From the NCBI GenBank assembly GCA_035629175.1, contig DASPIL010000020.1:1-64000 (forward strand): a stretch of 64,000 nucleotides of DNA, written 5' to 3'. The stretch is from Verrucomicrobiia bacterium. Lineage in GTDB: Bacteria; Verrucomicrobiota; Verrucomicrobiia; Limisphaerales; DASXHY01. This document shows, one piece after another, positions 1 to 8,847 of this stretch; within the stretch, counting starts at the first letter, position 1, and each line of letters begins with the position of its first letter. The notes below the pieces were generated by a model. The model saw nothing but the letters and a program-made list of their open reading frames with translations. It did not search any database and was not told the DNA's origin. Both the position numbers and the translations under genes were made by a program.

Positions 1-1317
1 TCATGCAGCGGGTTGGTGTGGAAGAAGGGCAGCGTAAAGGCTCTCGTAGAGTGTGACTCCGCGGCGCTGCAAGCTCCGCAGGTATCTAGCCTCGTCGTAA
101 GGGGTGTTTTCTTTCCAACAGCGGAAAATGATTCGCAACCACTTGAAGGCGACCATTCGAATCGCGGCGAATTTGCTCTTTCCATTGCTCAACTGGTCTT
201 CGTAGAGAAGCCTCGCCCAATCACAGAAGCGGATCGAGCATTTGGCAAACTCGATGATGCTTTGGTGGAGGAAGATCGGTCGCGCTCTGCGAAAATGAAC
301 GGTTTGTGTCTTTCCGCTTTGCTTGCGCACGGGCGCCACCCCGCTCCAGCACTGCAACTGGCCCGCCTCCGTCCAGTTCTCTCGCCGCGTGCCGAAAAAG
401 GCCGCCACGCGCGGTGCCAGCACCGCTCCGGCTCCCGGCAGCGTGTCAAAGATTGTCCTGTGGCTGTATTGCTGGAAGGTGTTTGAAATTCGGGCGTCAA
501 ACTGGGCAATCGACGCTTGCACAGCGGCGATTTGCCGGAGCAGACACTGCATTTTGAGTTCCAAGGCGTTAAGGATCGCTGGATCATCGGTCAGGCTTGC
601 GGCGCTTTTGATCGCATCCAGACGTTGCTGGATTTTTTCTTCCGATCGGCTGTTATGCTTGTAGAAGAAGGCGCGCAGAGCGCTCGGCTTGGCGCGTCGC
701 AAGCTGGCCAGGTTGGGCCACCGGCGCAAAAACTCAAGTGCCATGGGACCTTCCAGTTGCTCCCCGACCAAATCCAAAGCCAGAGGATAGTAGCTCTTGA
801 GGGTGGATGTGAGTTGGTTCATGCAAGCGGTTCTTTCATCCACAAAACCTCGTCGCGCTTCGACCTCCAGGCGCAACTGGCGTGTGATTGCGTCCTCTGG
901 TTGCAGCGGACGCAAACGATCATGGTGTTTGGCTCCCAATTCGCAGAGCAGATCCGCGTCACGAGGATCGGATTTGGCTCCGCTGATTGTGAAGGCCCGG
1001 CGGAAGTCAGCCAGACTGCGTGGATTGACCGGGTAGATGACCACAAAGTCATACTTCATCAGCGCGTAGATGACCGGTCCTCGGGCCTGTTCGATGCAAA
1101 CGCCCAGCTGGGCTTGCGAATGTTCCGTGTGCAGTTTCAGGAAGAAGGCGTCCAGCGATGCCGGCTTTTGATCGACGAAATGACGCGACAAAGCGCCGGC
1201 ATTTGGAGCCTGCACCACCAGGCAGTGCTCCTTGTCTGCCCAATCCAGGCCGATCCAAACCACCGGTTTGACCGGTGCATTTTCGATTGCTTTGTTCGAT
1301 TCAGAGTTGCTTTGCAT
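1..1317 (-). CDS. IS110-family transposase (DEDD/serine recombinase)
   Basis: This 438-residue protein is the transposase of an IS110-family insertion sequence; the family moves DNA through a circular intermediate guided by a bridge RNA. Seen in the sequence: an N-terminal RuvC-like DEDD domain starting WIGLDWADKEH (Asp about residue 25), a middle Glu in VCIEQARG, and the acidic KSDPRDADLL motif. The C-terminal Transposase_20 half has the CWSGVAPVRKQSG segment expected to carry the serine nucleophile. The start ATG at 1317 was chosen because it sits just before the conserved domain; the frame stays open upstream to 1545, but that part has no recognisable protein content and falls where the family keeps its non-coding end. 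The stop codon is the first three bases of the window, so the other IS end is not visible. Confidence 0.9.
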   Translation of the reverse strand: MQSNSESNKAIENAPVKPVVWIGLDWADKEHCLVVQAPNAGALSRHFVDQKPASLDAFFLKLHTEHSQAQLGVCIEQARGPVIYALMKYDFVVIYPVNPRSLADFRRAFTISGAKSDPRDADLLCELGAKHHDRLRPLQPEDAITRQLRLEVEARRGFVDERTACMNQLTSTLKSYYPLALDLVGEQLEGPMALEFLRRWPNLASLRRAKPSALRAFFYKHNSRSEEKIQQRLDAIKSAASLTDDPAILNALELKMQCLLRQIAAVQASIAQFDARISNTFQQYSHRTIFDTLPGAGAVLAPRVAAFFGTRRENWTEAGQLQCWSGVAPVRKQSGKTQTVHFRRARPIFLHQSIIEFAKCSIRFCDWARLLYEDQLSNGKSKFAAIRMVAFKWLRIIFRCWKENTPYDEARYLRSLQRRGVTLYESLYAALLPHQPAA

Positions 1318-1646
1318 CTTTATTGTTCTCCGTGCAGTTTGTTTGAAGCGCCACGCGCAACCTTGCTCCAGCGAAAGCCTTATAGAGGGCCGTTTGGTCG
1401 GCAACCTCTGAGTATTCGTCAAAGAGCAAGGCGCAGGGCTGGGAGCGAAAGTCTCTCCCGATTCGTCGAGCGACATGGGTGGGGTGATTCGTCTTCCCGG
1501 CCCGCGCGTGGCGCTTCTGTTGAAGAAAAAATCCATCTTGTTCACAACTCGGAAATTTCCCGGCGCGAAAGTTGTTCACATCGGCTGCGGCAAGCTGATC
1601 CAAAGGCTTCCTCGCCGATATTGAATAACTTTCGGAACAGCTATAA
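1318..1646 (-). ncRNA. Candidate IS110 non-coding end with bridge RNA
   Basis: About 330 bases separate the transposase start from the point at about 1646 where the neighbouring dispersed repeat is cut off. In IS110 elements the bridge RNA is typically encoded in the non-coding end upstream of the transposase. Seen here: a hairpin at 1385-1408 (two 4-bp stem halves, AA bulge, 6-base loop) and three copies of the 7-mer ATTCGTC at 1414-1420, 1461-1467 and 1487-1493. The RNA itself is inferred from family knowledge; the fold was not computed and the RNA ends are unknown. Confidence 0.4.
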
Positions 1647-1794
1647 GGGTGCGCTGATTCCTTCTACAGCGTGACGTCGTTCCCAAGCTCAAACGCGCCT
1701 CCTCTCCCCAGCCCTCTCCTCCGCTCGGAGCGGAAGAGAGGGAGTTGAATGGGGCTTTACACGCAGATCAGGGCGCTCGTTTTCAGGCTGATTT
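1647..1794 (+). repeat. Dispersed intergenic repeat, copy 1
   Basis: This stretch of about 148 bp is nearly identical to 1841-1987 and partly matches, inverted, 46451-46590. It contains a G+C-rich palindromic core around CCGCTCGGAGCGG, flanked by CTCTCCT/AAGAGAG arms, so it could form a hairpin. Compared with the other copies it is cut off on its left side where the IS110 end begins. It looks non-coding; the open frames crossing it are low-complexity. Confidence 0.85.
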
Positions 1795-1840
1795 TCTCCC
1801 CTCGCCTGCGACGCAGGAGCGGGAGAAGAACAGGGGGAGA

Positions 1841-1987
1841 GGGTGCTCTGATTCGTTCTACAGCGTGACGTCGTTCCCAAGCTCAAACGCTCCTCCTCTC
1901 CCCGGCCCTCTCCTCCGCTCGGAGCGGAAGAGAGGGAGTTGAATGGGGCTTTACACGCAAACAGGGCGCTCGTTTTCAGGCTGATTT
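1841..1987 (+). repeat. Dispersed intergenic repeat, copy 2 (direct)
   Basis: Direct repeat of copy 1 with a few substitutions and one small indel. Bases 1795-1840, between the two copies, match the flank of copy 3 near 46590, so the real repeat unit extends left of the duplicated part. The rest of the gap to the kinase gene (1988-2121) shows no gene or clear terminator. Confidence 0.85.
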
Positions 1988-2121
1988 CGGGAGCGTAAAT
2001 TTGATCGCGTTTGCTGCACCCGGGACGGGGCACTCCGGGAATCTCGCGCCTGGGATGGTCCATATCGGGCACCGCAACGCGCGAGAACCCTGCCTGGAAA
2101 AGGGGGAACGGCCGGCTTGGA

Positions 2122-5100
2122 TCAAGGTCGCTGCGCCCGGGGACGAGCGGACTCCTGCTCAGAAGTCTGTTCCACGGGAATCTCCAGCGTAAACGTCGCT
2201 CCCCTGCCCTGCCCTTCACTGGCCGCGCTCAAGCGCCCGCCCAGCTCCTTGGCTGCAATCGCCGCGCTGTGCAATCCAAAGCCGTGCCCATTTTTGCGAG
2301 TGGTAAACCCGTGGGAGAACAGGCGTTTCATGCTTTCGGGCGAGATGCCCACGCCGTTGTCCGCTACCTCGATCACGACAGCACTTTTGCCATTCGGCTG
2401 GATTTTCACCGTCACCTGTTTGTGCTCAGCCGGACCTTCATCGCACGCGTACTTGGCGTTGTGCAACAGGTTCACAAGGATCTGCAGAACCTTGTGGCGG
2501 TCAGCGAGGACGAGGGGCGCTGACTGAAATTCGCGCACGAGATGAACCTGATGCCGCGCAAAAGCACCCGCATGCATCTTAATCGCGCTCTCCACAAGCT
2601 CGCGGGGATCAACCTTCTCCAACACGCCGGAAACCCGCGCGTATGTTTGCTGCATCGCAACGATCTCTTTGATGTGTTCCACGTTCTCGCCGAGATCCTT
2701 CACTTCCGTGAGCAATTCCTGTCGCTGATGGTCCAGGTGCGTCGCCAGTTTCTCGAGGTAATCGGGCACGCGGCGCAACGGATCGTCCGCGGCCAGTTCC
2801 ACGCCCAGGTTGGCCGTGCGGCGAGTCAGGAGTTCAGCGGCTTTGTTGACGTTGTTGATCTGCCAGCCCTGCAGGCGGCTGATCAACAGCCCGCTCGAAA
2901 CATTCACGCTATTGAGCACGTTCCCCACGTTGTGCAGCACGCTCGACGCAACCTCCGCCTGCCCCGCCTGGCGCGACGCCACCATCAATTGCCTGTGGAT
3001 CGCTTCGACCTCCACTTCCATCCGCTTGCGTTCCTCGATCTCGATTTCGAGTCGATTCTTCTGCTCGCCAAGTTCGGCATGAAGCTGGATGCGCTCCTGG
3101 ATCTCCTTCTGCAGTTCGCCCGTGCTGCGCTGAAGATCTTCCTCCGTGCGTTTGCGGGTTTCGATCTCGTCCCGCAACTCCCGGGTGCGCAGATCAACGC
3201 GGCGGCGCAACGCCGTGATCCAGACAGAGGACAGCACCAGGAACAGGGTCATCGCGCCCATTGCCAGCAACGTATGCTGCAGCGTCCACCACGCAGGTCG
3301 GCTCAACACTACCAAATCGGATGGCGAATTCAGGAAGAGTTCGAAGGGCTGAGGTGAATTGGAATGATTCGCGTGGCCTGCCAGCAGGGAATACAGCCCG
3401 GAGATTCTGACCTGGCTTCCCATCGGCACAAGCGGCAGGAATCCTGACTGGTTGTTGAGCCGCGCGGTGAAGGTGTGGGAATCAGCCTGCAATTCCAGCA
3501 GGTAATCCGATTGATTGGTGCGAATGTTCAACAGCGTTGCCTGAACGGCGACCAGGGTCGAATCATGCGCGCGATTCAGCAGGTCGTCGCCCGCGAGATC
3601 CTGGAACTCCGGCAACGGACACCTGCCGGCAGCCTTCACCAAACTCTGGCGCATCACTGGCGCAAACCCTTCCGTTTCTGGAAAACCAACCACCTCCACG
3701 AGATCGCCCACCGAAAACTCCTGTCCCGCCCGGGCAACGAAACGCATGCCGTTGGTCCCATCCATGATGTAGCCCATTCCATCCCGAACGTGCACAACCT
3801 GCCCATGGGTTCGCACCCGGTACAGGGAAGCTGCATTGGGATCGAAGAGGAACAGATCCGCGATGCTGCGGCCAGGCGTGGTGAAGGGATCGGCCGGGGC
3901 GGAATCTTCAACCGTGATTTGGGCGGGTGACGTGACCTGGAGCAGAACGCGTTGCAGCTGGCGTTGTGATCCCGAAAACGCGCGGACAGTGCCGCGAACA
4001 CGAATCACGGAATCGAGAAGTTGCGTCAGGTCGCCGCCGGCCGCATCGAAAACTCGCGCCGTGACTTCGCCGCCGCGCACGCCCAGGATCAATTCGGGAC
4101 CGTTGACGCGCAGAACCACGCCCTGCAGTTCTATCCATTGCGAATCCAGGCTGCCGTTCATGAGACGACTCCAATCCGGACGCAACGGTTCCGGCATCTG
4201 GCCCGGCCCAAGAACAGTTCGCTGGCGATAGGTGACGACGGGTGAAAATGCGCCGCGCGATGAATAGCCTTCGAAATCACACAAATCGCCCACGCGCAGA
4301 GGCTGCGGTTTGTTGTTCACACATGACACGTAAATGCCTTCTGCATCACCCTGAACATGCGCGCGCAGGCCGCCGGGAAATACGAAGGTGACAACCCCCT
4401 GGAATTTCAGCGGATACGATTGCGTCACCTCCTCCGGTTTGAGACGCCGAATTTGTTCGATGGTCGTGAGCGTCGGCAGCGCGCCCCGCTGGAGCGGCTC
4501 CGGCTGCGCATCCTGACGCACAGCTACGTGCGACATTCCAGGCGCAAGCATCCACCCGGCCATTCGCCCCCCGCTGGGTGACGATACCGCCCGGCACAGT
4601 CCCGTGATTCGGACACGGCGGTTCAGGAGCGCGGAGGCAGCGTCCGCGGCGGCATTGGCGATGATGACTTGAATCCGGCCGGTTTCGGCGGTGACTTCAA
4701 GATGCAGGCGGCCTTCGAATGCCCCCGCGTGCCTGACAAAGCCCTCGATTTCTGCCCAAACCGATTCAGGACGATTATTCCAAAGCTGCCCCGGCACGAT
4801 CCTTGTCGGCCCGGCCAGCGCTCCGCCGCCAAGCACTTCAATTTTTGTCTCGGACGGTTGCTCCAGTTCGAAGCGAAGGCTGTCATCGGCCCGCATTTCA
4901 AAAACATATTCGCCGGGGTCAACGACATCCAGGAATCCGGAGAACCGCAGCACGAAATTGGAAGCCGCCGAGGCGACGTTTACGTCAAATTCGCTCGTGA
5001 TACCAGCGCTGGAAGGCGACGTCAGTTCCCAGCCGTTGGTGACGTTGGCAAAGGCGGCATACTGAAACCCTGATTTCCATGTGCCCGTGGTTTCATCTCG

Positions 5101-5631
5101 ACGCTTCAGGAACGCGGACGGGATATTGGTGAGCTCCTGGCCGGGCAGTTGCACCTTCACACTCAGATTCATCGGACCGTCGAGTTGCCGGTAGAGCAGC
5201 GTGAAGGGATGCTTGCCTGTGTCCAGAAACACGCGACAGCGGTCGAGACCTCCGCGCGTGTTGTGGGGTTGATCGATCAATTGGGAAGACCCGAGGATTA
5301 CCCGTCCATCGCCAACCACGGCTTTTCCGCGAAGAGAAACGAGGGAGCCGGTCTCGATATGCGGCGGGAGCATGGGAGCTTCAATCCAGAGACAACCGGA
5401 CGAATCCTGGACAGCCAGCGCTCCATGGACAGCATCGACGCCTAGGACTGTTGCCGTGAGATGGATCGGGACGAGTTCCTTTACCTGGGAATTGGCGAGT
5501 GCGTGAACGTCCGAAATCGCGGCGATCTCCTCGGCGACTGGAGCGGCCATGAGCGGAGCCGATGCAGCCGTGGTGAAAAGAACCGCGACTGCGCTCACTC
5601 CGAGGTTGCAAAGGCGGATCAGAACAGGCAT
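2122..5631 (-). CDS. Large sensor histidine kinase with PA14 and OB-like sensor domains
   Basis: This 1,169-residue protein is a membrane-anchored histidine kinase. Residues 1-29 look like a signal peptide. The periplasmic part of about 750 residues begins with an OB-fold-like domain, then a PA14-like segment (about 150-270, with PGEYVFEMRADDSLRFEL), then several further OB-like modules of the type introduced by TIEQIRRLKPEEV. A transmembrane helix follows at about 781-808, then a long coiled coil. The kinase core has an unusual H-box SVLHNVGNVLNSV (His about 900), an N-box NLLHNAKYAC (about 1058), G1 DNGVGI (about 1091) and a G2 region GHGFGLHSAA. There is no receiver domain and no adjacent response regulator, so its partner is elsewhere. 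PA14 suggests, but does not prove, carbohydrate sensing. Confidence 0.85.
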   Translation of the reverse strand: MPVLIRLCNLGVSAVAVLFTTAASAPLMAAPVAEEIAAISDVHALANSQVKELVPIHLTATVLGVDAVHGALAVQDSSGCLWIEAPMLPPHIETGSLVSLRGKAVVGDGRVILGSSQLIDQPHNTRGGLDRCRVFLDTGKHPFTLLYRQLDGPMNLSVKVQLPGQELTNIPSAFLKRRDETTGTWKSGFQYAAFANVTNGWELTSPSSAGITSEFDVNVASAASNFVLRFSGFLDVVDPGEYVFEMRADDSLRFELEQPSETKIEVLGGGALAGPTRIVPGQLWNNRPESVWAEIEGFVRHAGAFEGRLHLEVTAETGRIQVIIANAAADAASALLNRRVRITGLCRAVSSPSGGRMAGWMLAPGMSHVAVRQDAQPEPLQRGALPTLTTIEQIRRLKPEEVTQSYPLKFQGVVTFVFPGGLRAHVQGDAEGIYVSCVNNKPQPLRVGDLCDFEGYSSRGAFSPVVTYRQRTVLGPGQMPEPLRPDWSRLMNGSLDSQWIELQGVVLRVNGPELILGVRGGEVTARVFDAAGGDLTQLLDSVIRVRGTVRAFSGSQRQLQRVLLQVTSPAQITVEDSAPADPFTTPGRSIADLFLFDPNAASLYRVRTHGQVVHVRDGMGYIMDGTNGMRFVARAGQEFSVGDLVEVVGFPETEGFAPVMRQSLVKAAGRCPLPEFQDLAGDDLLNRAHDSTLVAVQATLLNIRTNQSDYLLELQADSHTFTARLNNQSGFLPLVPMGSQVRISGLYSLLAGHANHSNSPQPFELFLNSPSDLVVLSRPAWWTLQHTLLAMGAMTLFLVLSSVWITALRRRVDLRTRELRDEIETRKRTEEDLQRSTGELQKEIQERIQLHAELGEQKNRLEIEIEERKRMEVEVEAIHRQLMVASRQAGQAEVASSVLHNVGNVLNSVNVSSGLLISRLQGWQINNVNKAAELLTRRTANLGVELAADDPLRRVPDYLEKLATHLDHQRQELLTEVKDLGENVEHIKEIVAMQQTYARVSGVLEKVDPRELVESAIKMHAGAFARHQVHLVREFQSAPLVLADRHKVLQILVNLLHNAKYACDEGPAEHKQVTVKIQPNGKSAVVIEVADNGVGISPESMKRLFSHGFTTRKNGHGFGLHSAAIAAKELGGRLSAASEGQGRGATFTLEIPVEQTSEQESARPRAQRP

Positions 5632-5883
5632 CCCGTGCTTATCGGTGCCGCCGCGGCCGGGCTTGAAAGAAAGAAATGTTGCGGGAGATGCGGAGGGACG
5701 CCGCTATACCCAATCACGCGATCCGTTTACGTCAAAGCGATGTTCGAGCGAGTCCATTCGCCGGCGGATCTCCTGCGGCCGTATTTCCCCGGAGCATTTT
5801 TTTCAATCCTCTTTGCAGAATTTAACAATGCTCCAGATGGGAGCTGGATGATACAAAACACACAATCAGTTGAACCAAAACCC

Positions 5884-5910
5884 GGAATAAGCGTTTTTAA
5901 CGCTTATTCC
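5884..5910 (+). promoter_or_regulatory. Perfect 12-bp inverted repeat before PEP-CTERM gene
   Basis: GGAATAAGCGTT and its exact reverse complement are separated by three T residues, ending 14 bases before the ATG of the PEP-CTERM gene and just ahead of its AAGGA-like ribosome-binding sequence. It may be a regulator-binding site or a 5'-UTR hairpin controlling access to the start. No T-tract follows, so a terminator is unlikely. Confidence 0.6.
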
Positions 5911-5924
5911 ATCCAAGGAAACAT

Positions 5925-6848
5925 ATGACGTTCAAACGTGCGGTGCGGTATTCGGCAGCGGCAATCGCGTTGGCGGCGGCAACTACTCCAGTCTCATCGG
6001 CGCCCTTCGCCGGTTCTGCCCGTGAAGATTTCAATTATCCAGCCGGAACTGCCATCACGACCACCACGGCTTTGAACGGCGGCACAGGGTGGAACCCGGC
6101 CGGCAATTCAGGCCAGGCGAACACCACAAGCTGGGGCGCCACGGTCCCGAACAATGCGAGCGGCAATGGAATCAGCGTGGCGGCGGGAAGCCTTTCGTAT
6201 GCCGGTCTCCTTACAAGCGGCGGCAGGGCTCTTGTTGATGCCACAGGCGCAACGACCGCCATCGGCCGCCTGTTTGGCGAGAATGTTGATTCCGGCACCT
6301 TCTACTTCAGCTTCCTGATGTCGAAAACAGTGGAGACGGAACGAACCTTGAACGTTTCGTTCTTCAGCCACGCAGACGGCACTGGCACGCCGAACGAACG
6401 ATTCGCGATTGGCCAGATCGGCGGCGGCGCGAATGACAGCGATGGGAACTTTGCGGTGTTGGTGAGTAATTCCGGGACGGATAACGGTCTGCGTCTGGCG
6501 GCCACGCCGATTGACCTAGGGCTCGATACAGCCCATCTGGTTGTCGGACGCCTTGATTTCAACGTTTCTGGAATTACCGATCGTTTGTCGTTGTTCATCG
6601 ATCCGAGCCTCGACGCCGAGCCGGCAACGCCGTATTTAACTGTTGAGACTGACTTTCAGGTTCTGCGCGGCTTCCGCATGTTTGCCGGCGGCTCATCCGC
6701 GCCGTTCACACCCGCCGCGCAAGGGGCGTTTGACGAGTTCAATTTTGGAACATCCTGGGCGGCGGTAACGCCCGTTCCGGAGCCCGGAACTTTCACGATC
6801 CTTGGCTTCGGCGTATTTGCACTGCTCGCCATGCGCCGCCGGAATTAG
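5925..6848 (+). CDS. PEP-CTERM sorting-domain surface protein
   Basis: A 307-residue exported protein of unknown function. The N-terminus has a basic start and an Ala-rich hydrophobic stretch ending near VSSAPFAG, a likely signal peptide. The C-terminus has the full PEP-CTERM signal: PVPEPGTF, a hydrophobic segment of about 17 residues, and a terminal RRRN. Proteins with this signal are thought to be processed by an exosortase and placed at the cell surface or in extracellular polymer; no exosortase gene is in the window. The middle is rich in Gly, Thr and Asn and resembles a beta-sandwich found in similar Verrucomicrobiota proteins. AAGGAA about 6 bases before the ATG is one of the better ribosome-binding sites here. 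Confidence 0.85.
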   Translation: MTFKRAVRYSAAAIALAAATTPVSSAPFAGSAREDFNYPAGTAITTTTALNGGTGWNPAGNSGQANTTSWGATVPNNASGNGISVAAGSLSYAGLLTSGGRALVDATGATTAIGRLFGENVDSGTFYFSFLMSKTVETERTLNVSFFSHADGTGTPNERFAIGQIGGGANDSDGNFAVLVSNSGTDNGLRLAATPIDLGLDTAHLVVGRLDFNVSGITDRLSLFIDPSLDAEPATPYLTVETDFQVLRGFRMFAGGSSAPFTPAAQGAFDEFNFGTSWAAVTPVPEPGTFTILGFGVFALLAMRRRN

Positions 6849-6875
6849 CAAGCGCGGACCCGAACCTCATTCCTG

Positions 6876-6903
6876 TCGACGCGCCGATTTCCCGGCGCGT
6901 CGA
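6876..6903 (+). terminator. Hairpin downstream of PEP-CTERM gene
   Basis: An 11-bp perfect stem (TCGACGCGCCG and its complement) with a 6-base loop begins 27 bases after the PEP-CTERM stop codon and lies just before the stop of the convergent PolX gene. There is no T-tract, so it may protect the mRNA 3' end or act as a bidirectional termination barrier. Confidence 0.5.
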
Positions 6904-6929
6904 TGACCAGTCGAATAGCGGAAGCCGCA

Positions 6930-8687
6930 CTAAGTGCGAGCCCGTTTGCGTGCAAGTTCCTTGATTAGGCGGTCGAACGGCAATGTGTTTACCACATCAG
7001 CCTTCGTCAGCCCCCCTTTCCGCGCCACATTAGCGCCCAGGCGCAGGAACCCAACATCTTCGAACCGGTGCGCGTCGCAGTTGATCACGCACTTCACTTT
7101 TCTTGAGCGGGCATAAGGCCAATGCCGCCAATCCATGTCGAGCCGATCGGGCGAAGCGTTGAGTTCAATCCACGTGCCCGTTTCCGCGCACGCATCGATC
7201 ACGGCCTGCACATTCACCTTCTGGGGCTCGCGGGCGAGCAGCAGGCGGCCCGTTACATGGCCCAGCATGTGAACGTATCGATTCTCGGCCGCACGGATAA
7301 TTCGCCTCGTGTTCTCCGCCTCGTCGAGCGCCAGCCGCTGATGCGCACTTGCCACTACAACGTCGAGTTCCGCAAGCAGGTCGTCAGGAAAATCGAGACG
7401 GCCCTCTGACAGGATGTCCACCTCGGTTCCGCTCAGCAGCCGGAAATCGATTCCCTCGTTCGCCATCCGCTCGTTGATCGAGCGCACTTCCCGAATTTGT
7501 TTTCGCAAGCGAGCCGCGTCCAGGCCGTTCGCCTGGATCGAAGATTTCGAATGATCCGTGATCCCCCAATAGGAAAGTCCCATTTCCATCATGGCCTTGA
7601 CGATTTGTTCCAGGCTCAGCACGCCGTCGCTCCAGTCCGAGTGGTTGTGCAACGAGCCCCGCAAGTCGCTCCATTCGATCAGGCGCGGAAGCGGTCCTTC
7701 CTCGGCAATGCTGAATTCGCCGCAGTCCTCCCGCATCTCCGGTGGAATGGAGTGCAGGCCAAGTTCCTGGAACACCTCCTCCTCCGTGTTGCAGCGCACG
7801 AGCAGCTTGGGATCGCGCGTCTCCTCGCTCGAACGGAACAGACCATATTCGTTCAGCCGCAACCCGCGTTCGATGGCGCGCTGCCGCATGACGATGTTGT
7901 GCTCCTTGCTGCCAGTGAAATAAAGCAACGCAAACGGAAATTCCGCGTCAGTGACGACGCGCAGGTCGGCCTGTATTCCCCCTTCGACAATGACGCTGGC
8001 TTTCGTGGGGCCTTTTGCGAGAACGTTCAAGGTTCCTTCCCGCGCGGCGAAAAACTCGATGATGCTCGCAGGGTCCTTTGAAGAAACCACGAAGTCCATG
8101 TCGCCGATCACTTCGCGATTGCGACGCAGGCTCCCCGCGGTGCTGCATCGAATGACGCGAGGATGCGCGCGCAAGTCGTCAAGGATTGATGCCGCCACCA
8201 GCAGCGCGTCACTCAGGAGGTGCTTCGACGCGTAGGCCCGCCGGCGCGTGATCCCTTCGCAAATATTGAGAGCTGTCTTCTCACCGAAACCCTTCAGCTT
8301 TCCCACCCGTCCGTCTTTGCAAGCCGACTCGAGTTTATCCACGGAATCGACGCCAAGCTGTTCGTAGAGCACCTTGATCTTCTTTGGACCGACGCCAGGC
8401 ACCTGCATCATTTCGAGCAGCCCGGGTGGAACCGACGCCTTGAGGTTCTCGTAATACGGGAGGCGCCCTGTTGTGACAAGTTCCGCGATCTTTTTCTGCA
8501 GCGCGTCACCGATTCCAGCGAGGTCGCCGAGGCGATTTTCGGAGACAATCTTTTCGATGGGTTCAGTGAGTCCTTCAAGAACCCTCGCGCCGTTGAAATA
8601 CGCCTTTGTCTTGAAGGGATTCTCTCCTTTCAATTCGAGCAATGTGCCAATCTGGTTGAGAACGTCAGCAACCTGATATTTATCCAT
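6930..8687 (-). CDS. polX: DNA polymerase/3'-5' exonuclease PolX (PHP domain)
   Basis: A 585-residue family X DNA polymerase used in base-excision and gap repair. In order: helix-hairpin-helix segments (about 1-150, including PGVGPKKIKVLYEQLG), a polymerase beta-type palm with TAGSLRRNREVIGDMDFVV carrying the GS and catalytic DxD pair (about 185-200), and a C-terminal PHP domain starting near residue 340. The PHP domain has the metal-binding motifs HNHSDWSDG and ITDHS. The start at 8687 (MDKYQVADV) matches the family N-terminus; the frame is open further upstream without conserved content. It is divergent from thiD, with about 160 bp between the two starts. Confidence 0.93.
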   Translation of the reverse strand: MDKYQVADVLNQIGTLLELKGENPFKTKAYFNGARVLEGLTEPIEKIVSENRLGDLAGIGDALQKKIAELVTTGRLPYYENLKASVPPGLLEMMQVPGVGPKKIKVLYEQLGVDSVDKLESACKDGRVGKLKGFGEKTALNICEGITRRRAYASKHLLSDALLVAASILDDLRAHPRVIRCSTAGSLRRNREVIGDMDFVVSSKDPASIIEFFAAREGTLNVLAKGPTKASVIVEGGIQADLRVVTDAEFPFALLYFTGSKEHNIVMRQRAIERGLRLNEYGLFRSSEETRDPKLLVRCNTEEEVFQELGLHSIPPEMREDCGEFSIAEEGPLPRLIEWSDLRGSLHNHSDWSDGVLSLEQIVKAMMEMGLSYWGITDHSKSSIQANGLDAARLRKQIREVRSINERMANEGIDFRLLSGTEVDILSEGRLDFPDDLLAELDVVVASAHQRLALDEAENTRRIIRAAENRYVHMLGHVTGRLLLAREPQKVNVQAVIDACAETGTWIELNASPDRLDMDWRHWPYARSRKVKCVINCDAHRFEDVGFLRLGANVARKGGLTKADVVNTLPFDRLIKELARKRART

Positions 8688-8847
8688 GGCGCCCAATATG
8701 CGATGGCGCCCAGGGAGTTCCAAGCGGGGATACAGCAGACTTGGAACTTTGCACTGCCCTTGCGAGGATTCTTCGACGATGGCGGCCGGGAATCGCAGCG
8801 CGCCAGAAACAGAATCAAATGGCATGAGAAAGAATCAGCGGCGACGC

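Noticed and set aside
517-1674. 385-residue open frame on the plus strand
   Set aside because: It lies antisense to the IS110 transposase, whose catalytic motifs are intact; the plus-strand product has no recognisable domain.
1689-2219. 176-residue minus-strand frame crossing the repeats
   Set aside because: It is low-complexity Arg/Glu/Pro sequence produced by reading through two copies of a non-coding repeat and into the end of the kinase gene.
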